Origin: Physcia stellaris
Taxonomy: Eukaryota > Ascomycota > Lecanoromycetes > Caliciales > Physciaceae
Assembly (NCBI GenBank): GCA_018902385.1
Contig: JABSSW010000009.1
Span: 744,001 to 808,000, forward strand
Direction of reading: 5' to 3'
DNA: 64,000 nucleotides
Shown here one piece after another: positions 1 through 11,217 of the stretch; within the stretch, counting starts at the first letter, position 1; every line of letters begins with the position of its first letter. The notes below the pieces were generated by a model, which was not told where the DNA came from, did no database searches, and saw nothing but the letters and a program-made list of their open reading frames with translations. A program made the position numbers and the translations under genes.

Positions 1-888
1 TTGCATAGGAAGATGCAAATGCACAACATCCCACGTCAAGGGGACGATCACATGGGGGATGAGAGATGGGGGTGCCATTCCCGACTCATGTCTCTTCCCC
101 AGTTTTTTCTCGGAGAATTTCACGTTGTGATCGGACAGCGCCCCAGTGTAAGTGGCACCAGCTGTCAAAGCCCAAGAATAGCCCTGCAGAGATCCGGCTC
201 GTCCTGACTATCTCCATGACCCAAGACGGAAAGCTTCGAGAATGGCCAAACGATTGAAGCAGCAGATAATTGGCAGTCGACGCATGTCAAGATCATCGCT
301 TGTGTTGCTTGAAACGAGGATATCGAGTCGAACAGCGGCTATGTCAGCCTTAGCGGTGTGGCGGCGTGTCAGCGATGGAGGGAAAATCCCTCAATGCTTC
401 GCCTATCGTGGTCTGACATCAATCAATCTGTTACAGCTGTTGTGCATTCGGAGTCCAGATCCCAAGATTCTCAAATCTTGTCGAAATGGTCATGGCATTG
501 GATACCAGGACCGTCCGAAATGTGAGATGGAAATCCCAAGCGCTGGTGGGGTCGGAGGAACGATGCGGGGCAGGTTGCTCGATCTAGCAGCTCTAAGCGT
601 CCACTTGACTGGATTCCGCACCCTTTCGCAGCGTAAACGGAACATCATCCTCCAGTAGTTACCTGATATTCCGATATTTTACCAGATAAGACGAAGGATG
701 GAGGAATAAGAGTAAAAAGCAAGTTCAAAAGTACTTGGCTGTACCAGGATTTTGGGTACGGTCCGTCATACGTTATCTCAACCCTAATCTGCTGCCCTAA
801 CGAACTTCGAGTACTTTAGTTCTAGTGCATGTGAATATTTGTGTGCGAAAAGTTACGGTACTGCCATGCTTGCTTGACAAGGACCGAT
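1..888. other. Intergenic, no supportable gene
   Basis: An open frame of 138 codons lies at 242-658 (+) but shows no recognisable domain, composition bias or spliceable continuation. The last part is presumably the promoter of BFR2. Nothing else is visible. Confidence 0.5.
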
Positions 889-2707
889 ATGCCAAAGCAG
901 AAGGCGCCAAAGTCTTGGGCTGAACAGCTCGCCGATTTAGATGATCCAGCGCCGAAGGGTAGAGTCCCAAATCGCTGTGACATGCTGGAGGCTAATATTT
1001 CCAGACGTGGACCCTGAACAACATGGCGATGCGTTTGAGCAAGACGATAGCTCGAGCGTTGAAAGTACGCATCAAGAGGCAAGGGAGCACTACGAAGTCG
1101 TGGGGTATGTCAATGATGCTGCGAGTGGGTGCGACCGGTCCTTTATTTTTACTGATTATCTTAGGAAGAGTCAAATCCGTGAACCTGAGCAGTTGACATT
1201 AGGAGATGAGTACACTGGCTCGCGGATAAGTCGGGATGCTCTGCTCGGGGACGAGAGTGACGATGATCCGTTTGCTCGGAAAAGCGACGAGGAAGGATCC
1301 TTTGCTCACGATCAGGAGTCTACAGTTTCGGATGACGAGATGACAGAGCAGGCCACTGGCGGAAGCTCGGAGATCGGCCGCGAAGGTGAAGCAATCGAGG
1401 GGTTCGAGGATGATAGATTCACAGCGGCTGGGTTTAGGATTCATAATAACCTAGCAAATGGCGATTCCTCCGAGCATACAAAATCAGCATCGCAGGCATC
1501 GGATGGAGCCATGGAAACTCCCACTAACCGCGCAGACGGACAACTCTCACTTTCATCAGAAGACGAAGAGGATGAAGATATTGCGATGGATGATACATCT
1601 GTCTCAGACTCCGAAACAACATCCTCCTCCAGCGAAGCCCCCAGCCTTGACGGCGCAAGTCAGCCAAAGCAATCCGCCCAACGTGCCGAACTTCGGAAAA
1701 TGATGGCCGAATCCCAGCGTGCCATTGTCTCCAATCTCTCTGCAACAGCCAAAGCCGACGCTGCCAAAGGTAAAGCCATCAAGAAGCAGCGGTCCACATT
1801 CGACAGCCTCCTTAACACGCGGATAAGACTTCAGAAAGCATTAATCGCTACGAATTCCTTGACGGTGACCAGCAATGAAGGCGTAGACACCAAAGCCATA
1901 GAGGCAGCAGAACAAGCAGCTCTCAACCTCTGGAATACTATTGACTCTCTCCGCCGTTCCCTTCCTGGATCAACTTCCTCTCCACCGAGCACCCCAATCA
2001 CGGCGACAACCACGACCCCCCTCCCCACTCTCTGGACAGCTACTCACAGCCCCACCGCCGCTTCCCTCCCACAACATCGCGCAACCCTCACGAAATGGTC
2101 CCAAAAGATAAATCCCCCAGCCGCATCCCTCCTCCAACACAACAAATTCTCGCAGACCCCCTCCCAGCAGCCCCTGACCGCCCTCCTGGACGCGCAACTA
2201 GTAGGAAGCCAAGGGCAAAAGAACATCGACAAAGCGCGCACCCCGCGCAGCTGTGCACCACTGCAAGCACAGGCCGATGGGGAACAGTCGGGGGGCGTCT
2301 ACGACGACAGCGACTTCTACACCACCCTCCTCCGCGAACTCGTCGAGCAGCGCATGGGCGATTCTACTTCCACCTCGTCCTTACCGGCTACCGAGGCCCC
2401 GAAATCGATGCTTCCGGGCATGAAAGATCGCGCCCTGCGCGTGAGGAAGAATGTTGATACGAAAGCTTCCAAGGGGAGGAAGATGCGGTATACAGTCCAT
2501 GAAAAGCTGCAGAATTTCATGGCGCCCGAGGATCGTGGGAGCTGGGGCGAGAGGCAGAGGGGGGAATTGTTTGGCGGGTTGCTGGGGAGGAAGGTGGAGA
2601 TGGGAGAGGGAGAGGGAGAGGAGGGAGGGGAGAGCGAAGAGGATGGGATGGATGGGGATGAGGATGGGAGGAGAGAGGAGGAGGCTTTGATGCTGTTTAG
2701 GCGGTAA
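889..2707 (+). CDS. BFR2: Bfr2/AATF/Che-1 family ribosome biogenesis protein
   Basis: Nucleolar factor of the small-subunit processome; the yeast family member is needed for early 18S pre-rRNA cleavage. Model: join(889..958,1005..1104,1165..2707), about 570 aa. The start at 889 gives the family N-terminus (LADLDDPAPKDVDPE) only after removing a 46-nt intron (959-1004). A second, in-frame 60-nt intron (1105-1164) is inferred because its removal makes HYEVVGKSQIREPEQ continuous, matching the family block before SRISRDAL. The middle is acidic and Ser-rich, typical of the family. The AATF leucine-zipper-like region (about RAELRKMMAESQRAIVSNLS) follows, and the C-terminal TRAUB-type block contains EKLQNFMAPEDRGSW. 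The tail ends in a Glu/Gly-rich stretch. An unspliced reading starting at 941 was rejected because it lacks the conserved N-terminus. Confidence 0.88.
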
Positions 2708-3058
2708 TATCACCTATGAAAGTGAAATCGGATGAGCATTCGCTCTTGACAACATTGAGTGCTGATCCATCTTCGAGTCAAGTTACCCATATTTGGAACG
2801 TCATATTGAATACGCCATGAATGGATCTTTGGGAGTGACTTTTCACAATAATTTGGCCCCTTATCTCGTCATTCCGCACCATGTAATATTTCAGAGCGAG
2901 TCGACCGAAGACCAGGACACCACCATCAACGCACCCAATCCACGCTCCAGAGTCCCAATGCTATCCCTCCAAACACCACCACCATCACCATTGAATCCAA
3001 TCCCACCCCATAAAACAATCCTCGCCAACTCCCCTTCCCAAAACCCAGCCCCTGGGAC

Positions 3059-5298
3059 TCACTCATACTCCATCCCATCCCCCTCTCCCTCTCCCTCCTC
3101 CATCTCCCACCCCGGCGGCCCCGCCAAAGAATCATTCATCAAACTATCCGGCAGAAGCTGGCTATCCGTCAACCTCTTCCCGTCCCAGCCCACACCATAC
3201 CCAGTCCACTTATCCTCGTACTGTGATTTGCGCGCGTACAGCGGGGACGATGTCAAAGGAGGCAGGGAAGGCGGAGGAGGTGGAGATGGAGATAGCGACA
3301 GCGATAATTGACGCTTCCTCGTGGTTTTCGGGGCTGGGTTGCGCTGGTGGGGAAGTCCAAGGGGGTCGGAAGGGGTAGGGGCAGTTGGGGCTGCGTGCGT
3401 TGAGTGATATCGACTGTTGTTGCTTGGGAGGGGGGGATAGGCGCTGTATCCGAGGGAGGTTGGAGGTAAGGGGAGGGCTTGGCGAGGGTGGGCGTCGAAG
3501 GCTCGTCGGGGCTGATGTGGTTCGGGGAGCTGGAGATTGGTGACAGACGAGGAGGCGGAGAGTAGGAGCGCCAGGCGTCGTCGAATTGTGATTCTGTTTC
3601 CGGAGCGAGACGGGGCGGGTAGGTGAGGGTCGTGGGAATGATCTCGGTGTCTACAGTTGGTGGAGGGGACGAATCCAGGTCGCGAGATGCGCCGTGCTTT
3701 GTGATCGAGCTGTCGGAGTAGTGAGAGGGAGCTGCTTCAGGCGAGCTTGGATGAGAGGCTGGAAATTCCATGTCTGGGATGGAGAGTTCGCTGGCTGCTC
3801 TGCTGTCCCGCCCCGGCGATTGCTTGACTGGAGAAGTCGTGGGCTCAGAGGGTTGGCTGACCTCTGCTTCTGATGACTCCACCTCCCCTGAACGTCTCCA
3901 CGATGTCCGTGGGCTTGCCTTTAGAATTTCAGAGCGAGGCGTCAACTGTTGATCTGTGATTTTGCAGCCAAGACTCCCACTCTCCCTGCTGGTTCCTGCT
4001 ACATCCTCCAAGGCATCTTTGCCTAGCGATGGAGGATTCTGTGAGGTGTCAGGCAATTTTTGAGTTTCTTTCTTAATATGGCTCAGCGACGAGCAAGCGG
4101 TTATCTCCCGAGCTGTCTGAGTATTATCTTCAGTCGCGAAATCATTCTGCTCCAGCTCCTCTTCCTCATCACCTTCTTCGTCGTCGTTATCGTCAGAATC
4201 GAAAATTTCGGATTTGACCCTTCTAGCTGAAACCCTCCCGGGACCAGAAGCCATTGGCGAATGTGCATGGAGCTGGCTGTTCAAGTCTTCGAGGTCTGGC
4301 TGGGTTAACAATCGCATGGATGGAGGCAGATATATCTGTGAACCCTCCTTGCTGACGCCATTGGCACCTGGTACCTGGCTTTCGTCGCCATCGCTGTCCA
4401 TGGTATCTGCAATCTCAAGCTTGGCTGGGAACAGCAGTCGGTTTGGTACACCCTTCGCTGCCGCTCGTATGTTCGGCGATACATCTTTGAGAGGCGATCT
4501 GGTTTGCGTTTCTAGAGATTTTCTACTTCGCATGGAAAGCGGTGTTTCTAGAAGCGATCTGTTCTGCGTTCCTAAAGATTCTTTACTTTGCATGGAAAGC
4601 GGTGTTTCTGGAGGCGACTGAGATGACGGGATCTCTTTCTGTCGCGATACTCGAGGGGTTTTGGGTGGTAGCATTGAGTTTGGCTGTCCTTGTGGTTGTC
4701 TCGGCTCTATTAAGGGAGATCCTGAGGGGTTTTCATTCTCGTTGTGGGCAAGGAGAGACCGACCCTTTTCAGCGGCATGCTTTTTAACGCTTCTTGTCTG
4801 TACAACACGGGCCAATGATTCCTCCTTGACTGCTTTCGGTCGCTTTCTTTTCCTCGTCGGAGGCGGCAGTTGGGGAAAGTTCTCCGTTTTCCCATCGTCC
4901 GACTCAAGATCGTCATGTTCGTAAGGTATAAGCGAAATGAAAGGCATTTGCGTTAAAGTCTCCTTCTGCTTGGGAAATCTTTTTCGTCGTCCTTGCCGTG
5001 ACTTATTTTTAGTAACCTTAGGGGGAATTTTGTTGGGCAACCTCTCATATTGAAGGTCGTTGTCTTCATCATCTAGTCGTGGCGAAGATCCCCAGCCAAT
5101 CTGGGTCAAAGTCTCTTGCCTTTTGATGGACATTGTTGACGCAGAATATTTCCGCTGCTTCCTTCGACTCGTGGGTGTAATGCCAAATTCTACTCGGTCC
5201 AACTCATCTTCTGGCATGTGTTCTAGAGCTTTCTGCTTTTTCACCTCGGAGGACATCCTTGGGTTGACGAAATCGGAAGAAATGCCAACGATAGCCAT
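3059..5298 (-). CDS. Disordered basic/acidic protein of unknown function
   Basis: I do not recognise a named family. The main exon (about 3310-5298) encodes a Ser/Pro/Lys-rich, mostly disordered protein of about 660 aa. It has repeated short blocks with the pattern RKQ/KRFPKQ-ETLTQ near the N-terminus, basic NLS-like runs (PTRKRKRPK), two near-identical ETPLSM-containing repeats in the middle, and an Asp/Glu run (DDNDDEEGDEEEELE). Near the C-terminus is a PPSQATTVDITQ motif. A second exon is proposed because a different frame downstream carries LTDSQLLPDSLMNDSLAGPPG, which looks like a conserved tail; joining needs an intron of about 90 nt ending CACAG at about 3221, and its donor is weak. 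The start is uncertain: Met at 5298 or 5256 is likelier than 5442. Nuclear location is an inference from the NLS-like runs. It is divergent from RAD4. Confidence 0.6.
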
Positions 5299-5651
5299 CG
5301 ATATATTATACGTCGTGACAAAGTGGTACGCGTATCGCGTTACCTCGGCATCTCGATTACGGCGCAAGGCTGATGATGTAAGCAGATCATGCATGCCAAG
5401 ACCAAAGACATTAATATTATTGCTCCTACTTCCTGAGAGCACGGAGTACCTTACTTAACTCGACATTTCTCGAGTCGCGATAACAGTGCAACCCGGTACG
5501 TATGGCACAAGAATTGACAAAATCGTTTACCTCGAGATCGGAAAGAAAAGATATGCAATGGGCTTCAAACCTGGGCGCGTTACTTTTCCTGCAGTCGTTC
5601 CGCAGTGAAATATTGAGTGATCGGCCATCCTTTGTACGACAATCGCCCCCA
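5299..5651. promoter_or_regulatory. Shared divergent promoter of the disordered protein and RAD4
   Basis: About 350 bp separate the two opposed start codons, so both promoters must lie here or overlap the 5' ends. No defined factor site was identified. Confidence 0.4.
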
Positions 5652-8600
5652 ATGGCGCGCTCGAAAAATAAAGGATTGAACAAAAGTGCGTTGAAGAGAT
5701 CTCAACCCAGAGGCCATGAATCGTCGGATGTGTATAACGAGATGTTGCGCAATGCGTTGGCTTCGTCTCCTCCACCAGGAACTGTGGAGGGCAGACCGGT
5801 AAAGAGGCGCAAGACGGCAGGTGGAGTCGCGGCAGTGTCTGAAGACAATGCGAATGAAGTACCAGTTCCAAAGGTCGTTGCTGAAGACGATCTATCTTCT
5901 GAGGACCCTACTCGAATTGCTACCTCTTGTGGGCACCAAACTGCCTACAATGACTCCGATGTCTCGGAAGACAGTGATTTCGACTGGGAAGACGTTGATC
6001 TCGCTCAAACTATAACTCAAGAACAAGTTTCATTTTCAGAGAACGACGGAAAGCTGGATCTGGTGCTGGGCGGCAACGAGGACTTGCTGTCGCCTGGGAG
6101 GTTAACAAGGAGAAGAAAGCCTGCTACTGCTGAGGAAAGGAAAATGAGGCGCGAAATTCATAAAATGCATGTCCTCTGCTTGCTTGCACACGTTCATCTT
6201 CGTAATCATTGGTGCAACGACGAAGCAGTCCATGTATGTGATGTCTGTGAGCCGTTGGCATGACCGAGATTAACAATCTATAGAAGTCTCTCAGGGGCCT
6301 GTTGAGTAAGAAAAATGTCTCTTATCTAAATCCAGATGAATCACGGTCTCAATTTCAACGTACCAGATCCTTCCTGGACGGCCTCAATCAAGCCGTTGAG
6401 GCCTTCAAGCTGCACTTTAAGGTTACAGCGAGGGGCCTGAGCAGGTCTTACTGGGCTGAAAATGCTGACGAGCTAGCTGGTGTACGCCACAATCTCTGAT
6501 CCATATCTTCGCGTCATGATTGCCATTGTCGGCACTTATCTAACTTGGGGACGTAGGTTAATTCGCTTAATGCGCTTGATCTTCCAATCGAGAAGTCCGA
6601 TTTCCAGGACCTAGCAGAGCAGCGAGAGGCGTCACGAGATGTTGGAGCACAGATCTTCTGTGCTTTGTTACGTTCGGTCGGCGTTGATTCGCGTCTGGTG
6701 TGCTCGCTGCAACCGTTACCTTTCAGCGGTGGCGCGAAAGGAAAACCACCACCACCAATCAAGCCCCCAGTCTACACATCCGCCACTCTCCAAGAAAAAG
6801 TCATTGACAGTGACTCCGAGAGCGGCAGAGGGAAGGCGGCAGCGACATTGAACCCGAGCAGCACGATTGGGTCCTTAGGAGGCCGTAATCGTTTTGCCTC
6901 CGCTCCTTCACGACCATTGGAACAGCAAGTCCCTCGCAATGTCGACACAGAAACTAGCTCACGACGTGCAGAGAATACTCCAAGTAGGTAGAAGGTAGCT
7001 TTATTCCTGGCACTTGTTGACGGTAACAGTGCGCCCTAAGCGCATCGTTGAATCTTCATATCCCATATACTGGGTCGAAGCATTTGATGAAGCAGCGCAG
7101 AAGTGGATATCTGTAGACCCGCTCGTCACGAAGACAATCGGAAAACCCTCCAAGCTTGAACCTCCAATTGGCGATCAGCGGAATAATATGAGCTATGTCA
7201 TCGCCTTTGAGGATGATGGATCTGCTAGAGATGTCACTCGTCGCTACGTTAAAGCGTACAACGCCAAAACCCGGAGAGCAAGGTTGGATGCTATTCCTCA
7301 AGGAGCAAAATGGCTGAAAAGAGTCCTGAGATTGTATAAAAGGTCTCATCGACTTGATCGTGACCAGGTTGAGGACACAGAACTTACAGGAAAAGAAGCT
7401 CAGGAACCTTTGCCAGATAATGTGCAAGACTTCAAAGACCACCCTTATTACGCCTTAGAGCGACATCTGAAGAGAAACGAGGTCATCTATCCCAAGCGAG
7501 AGACTGGCAAGGTCATGAATGGTCGAGCGGCAAACGCCAAGGGTAGCGAACCTATTTACCGACGACGCGATGTACACGTCGTGCGAAGTGCAGACCGCTG
7601 GTACAGGATGGGAAGGGAGATAAAGGTAAGTATGTCTAACTACTGATTGTCGACCATCTCTAAAGCTTTCACACAGCCCGGAGAGCAGCCTTTGAAGAGC
7701 GTTGCAGCACGACGCAAACAACAGCAGGCGGCTAGTGACGAAGAATCCGATGTAGGGGATGACGAGAGCACGGACACTGCACTATACGCAGCACACCAGA
7801 CGATCGAGTATCAACCTCCACCTGTGGTCAATGGTAGGGTCCCACGGAATGTATATGGCAACCTCGACGTATATGTGCCAAGCATGATTCCACCGGGTGG
7901 AGCACATGTAGTTCATCCAGAATGCGCTCGCGCAGCTAGACTTCTTGGCGTGGACTTTGCAGATGCTGTCACTGGTTTTGCATTCAAAGGTAGACATGGG
8001 ACCGCTATCGTCGATGGCGCTGTAGTAGCAGCAGAATATGTGACAGCAATTCAAGAGGTCATCAGCGGTTTTGCAAATGAACGTGCCCTGGAAGAGGAGG
8101 CACGGAAAAGTGTGGAGGCTCTGAGGATGTGGAGACGCCTCCTTGCTGGGTTGCGAATCAGGGAAAGAATTGAAGGTTACAACGTTGAAGGTGACGCCGA
8201 TGTGCCGCACGCGGCTCAAACAGACTTGGAAGACGACACGACTGATGGCGAGGCGGGTGGCTTCTTTCCTACCGGGGATGTAGAGGCTGTAGCTGCTTCG
8301 ACCGCCGCAGGATCAGCTCCGTATCAAAATGACAATACTGTAGCAGGGAAATTTGCCGCCAAAAGCAATGCTGCTAGCCAGTACACCGACCATGTTCCAC
8401 CTGAAGCTGGTGGCGTCGCCTCTCCTATGGGACATCAACCTAGAAATCACTATCTTGAGAGCCATGAGCAGGGTCAAGTGGAAGCCATGAATGAGAACCC
8501 ATGGGTTATGCCTATCATTAAGGTCGTATATGGCAGTAGAAGTCTTCCCTCTCACCAAAAAGCCGTGAAAAACGATCAAGAGGGAGGAGGCTTCATTTTG

Positions 8601-8999
8601 GATGTTGATGACCCAGAAGTTACGAGGCAATCGCTGTCTACCGTCACTAAAGAACAGTCCCCACCTTTGAGTCTGGCAGATGAAGACCTAGCCCAAGCCA
8701 GGATACTTCAGGAATCTTACGAAAGTCAAGGTCGTGCCCTAGAGTCTCCGCCGACAACGCAAAGCCTCAACTTAAGAGAACTCGAATCACCCAAGCGTCT
8801 GAAACTGGAGTGCGATACCAGTAAAGAGCCAACACCCACCCCTTCGGACACCGGCGAAGACCAGTCACCACACGAGGAGATATCGTTGCCAACCAAGGAC
8901 CGCACCCCTCTCCAAGAAGAGGGCTCCGAGGAAGATGCCGGCTCTTTACTATCTGAAGATCCTGACGATGAAGACGCCGACCCCGAGTGGCTGGTCTAA
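5652..8999 (+). CDS. RAD4: Rad4/XPC nucleotide excision repair damage sensor
   Basis: Recognises helix-distorting lesions and starts global-genome nucleotide excision repair with Rad23. Model: join(5652..6233,6284..6481,6557..6983,7030..7625,7677..8999), about 1041 aa; all four introns (50, 75, 46 and 51 nt) have GT-AG ends and close the frame. The transglutaminase-like domain spans exons 2-4 (blocks SRDVGAQIFCALLRSVGVDSRLVCSLQPLPFS and YPIYWVEAFDEAAQKWISVDPL). Next come BHD1 (PKRETGKV through YRRRDVHVVRSADRWYRMGREIKPGEQPLK), BHD2, and BHD3 (RNVYGNLDVYVPSMIPPGGAH through GFAFKGRHGTAIVDGAVVAAEY). The C-terminal 250 residues are disordered and acidic. The N-terminus has an NLS-like VKRRK run. 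The exon 4/5 junction was placed so that REIK joins PGEQPLK directly, as in the family. Confidence 0.93.
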
Positions 9000-9880
9000 A
9001 ATAATATTGCCTAAGAAGTGGGAGTCTAGATGACTTGATCTCGTCCCACTACATGGATACCCAGGTGGACGGACCAGGTTAGGTTGCTATCTGCCGTATG
9101 TCTGTCCCATTATTATGTGTTGATTGTGTCGATCCGTCCCTGATAACCGTATCTGTATCCCTATCTTTGTATACCCTGGTGCTGGACAATGTCAATATCT
9201 TCGAGCCTCGAAGTCTCACCGTGCTTAATCTGGATCTCAGGTCGTGGTGTTATCGGTGGAGTCACATTATAATGCGGATCTCTTATCGTTCCTCCAATTT
9301 CATCTATCTAAGACAGTGTTCTAAAACCCTCAATTAGTAATAATCTCGATGTTCTGTTGTCTAACATGGTGAGTTTTAGCGAGCCCGTAAGAATTGATTT
9401 CCGAATCCTTGAACCAAATGCGTACCTATGCAGAATCACAATATTTGCGCAGGGCAGCAACTGTCAGCTGTTGCGGCATAGATTGCCGAGCCTCTGGAAG
9501 CGCTCAATTTGTAGGTCCTCTTATCCCTCAATCGTGATGGCTCTAGGTATCTGCTTCTTAATTATCATTGTAAATCAACACCAGCGAAGATTGGCTTACT
9601 CAGGGGCCATCATGAGGTCTGTTTCTATCTATCTATGAAACATGAGCGGGATGATAATCAGATCTTATCTATGGTGCTGCTCCCTGAGGTAGCTGTCTTT
9701 TTCCGAAGGGAACCAAACAACGTTGAATGCATAAGCGGGTAAATGCTACGCGCCGTGGGGGTCCTAAAGTCTCAGGGTGCATAATCATATGGCATGGTTA
9801 GAATGAATACATTTAAAGGGGAACATATCCCAATGTATTTATCTTGCTACAACAAAAAGTAAACAGGACCGAGGAGCACA
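9000..9880. other. Intergenic
   Basis: About 880 bp with only short open frames (for example 9357-9638) lacking any recognisable pattern. It holds the 3' end of RAD4 and the promoter of the next gene. Confidence 0.5.
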
Positions 9881-10674
9881 ATGGCATACCTTTCACTCTC
9901 GCGCTCGACTAGTCGTTACTCTTTACATACCTTTTCTATCTTTTTATGTCTCTTGCTTCGTCTTGGGCATTGCGCGGTCATTCAAAGAAATCAGACGAGG
10001 ATCTTGCGGGACGATGTTGGGTGCACGAAGAGTACTGCCTGGGTTGGGCATGCGCTACCGAACGAGGAAGACTGCGCTGCGACTTTAAACATGCTATACA
10101 GAGTTGAGCTTCTTAAGCATGGGATGAACAAGTTCGAATTCCTCGGGAGAGGAGCTCGTCCGGAATACGAACTACCTACGATGCAAACACCGAGGCGCTA
10201 CACTGTTGGTAAGCCAGAACATCTTTTCATCTTGCACTCTCCTTGTTTCTTTGCAGTGCCGGTCTAGCCCTCAAGACTGACCCTGCGCAAGGCCAATGCA
10301 CGTTGATAATCGCAATGCTTGACATCTTCCCTGTCGGACAACTGCCAAATGCTCCCAAAGGCCCTACCTACGGAACGGACATCGCGAGCTTTCGGGATAT
10401 CGAGCTTCTTGCGAGCAACATCAATCTTCACTGCGTTGTGTTTCGGCACAGTGCTGGCTATCGGGTCGCTGGTATGTCAATACGAGTCCTCCTATAAGGG
10501 ACTGAGCTGACGTTATGTGTCTTTGCAGGCGAGTGGGATAGTCTTGGGGTTCTACTTCTCTCTACCGAAAGCTATGAAAATCGTGTCATACCCCCGGGCG
10601 TGAATCCGACATTTTCAACGGCTTTTCATCTCCCTAATATTCTGAATAGTAGTACCGCAGGTGTTACTGCTTGA
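9881..10674 (+). CDS. Small secreted cysteine-containing protein
   Basis: Model: join(9881..10208,10268..10471,10529..10674), 225 aa. Residues about 12-31 form a hydrophobic signal peptide (SLHTFSIFLCLLLRLGHCAV), so secretion is expected. The mature part has four well-spaced cysteines (VGCTK, EDCAA, GQCTL, LHCVV), likely two disulphides, and an EWDSLGVLLLS segment near the C-terminus. This pattern resembles a common, unnamed family of secreted proteins in ascomycetes, but I cannot give a function; an effector-like or cell-surface role is only a guess. Intron 1 needs the second AG (ending 10267) rather than the first at 10256 to keep the frame open. Intron 2 is a clean GTATGT...TTTGCAG. Confidence 0.7.
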
Positions 10675-11217
10675 GCTACTCAATACTTTTTCTCTATTGG
10701 CCTTCTGTGGTGGGTGGAACTTTGCAGTATTGGGCTGGGTCATGGACAAACATTCCAATATAGACTACTTCGAAATACATCTACAGCTTGCAAGAGTCGT
10801 GGCTTTTGAGATAGTTAATAATATGATAGACTGTCCATAGGTTTGTCTTGAAAGCGTTCGGAGATGATAATGAGGACGCCGAAAGAGCTTGTACTAGACG
10901 ATAGAATCATTCTCAACAACTTGAAGTGTTCGACAACGGAGAAATAGGATTCTTTTCCCATTCAGCCATGGGATGCAATCATAAGGTATCTGATGGTAAG
11001 GTACCGAGGTTACGGTAGGGACCCTCTAGAACCCTATTTTGAGATTCCATTTGAGACGTTGCCACAGCAACCGGCTTGATTATTCTTCGCTCGCGACAGT
11101 TGAGACACTGAATGACGAAACCATCATGACGGTAATATTGCATTGCGCCTAATCGAGTAACAACAGCAATGTACACATGCTGAAATTGGGAATTTATATC
11201 ACCCCACATTCCTCATT
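10675..11217. other. Intergenic
   Basis: No gene, repeat or RNA recognised; presumably the exgD promoter. Confidence 0.5.

Noticed and set aside
242-658. 138-codon open frame before BFR2
   Set aside because: No domain, no coding-like composition and no splice continuation; likely chance.
941-1004. Unspliced N-terminus for BFR2 beginning at 941
   Set aside because: It lacks the LADLDDPAPKD start of the family; the spliced start at 889 gives it.
2793-3311. 172-codon plus-strand frame rich in Ser/Pro
   Set aside because: Overlaps the minus-strand gene's terminal exon; composition mirrors the antisense Gly/Glu runs.
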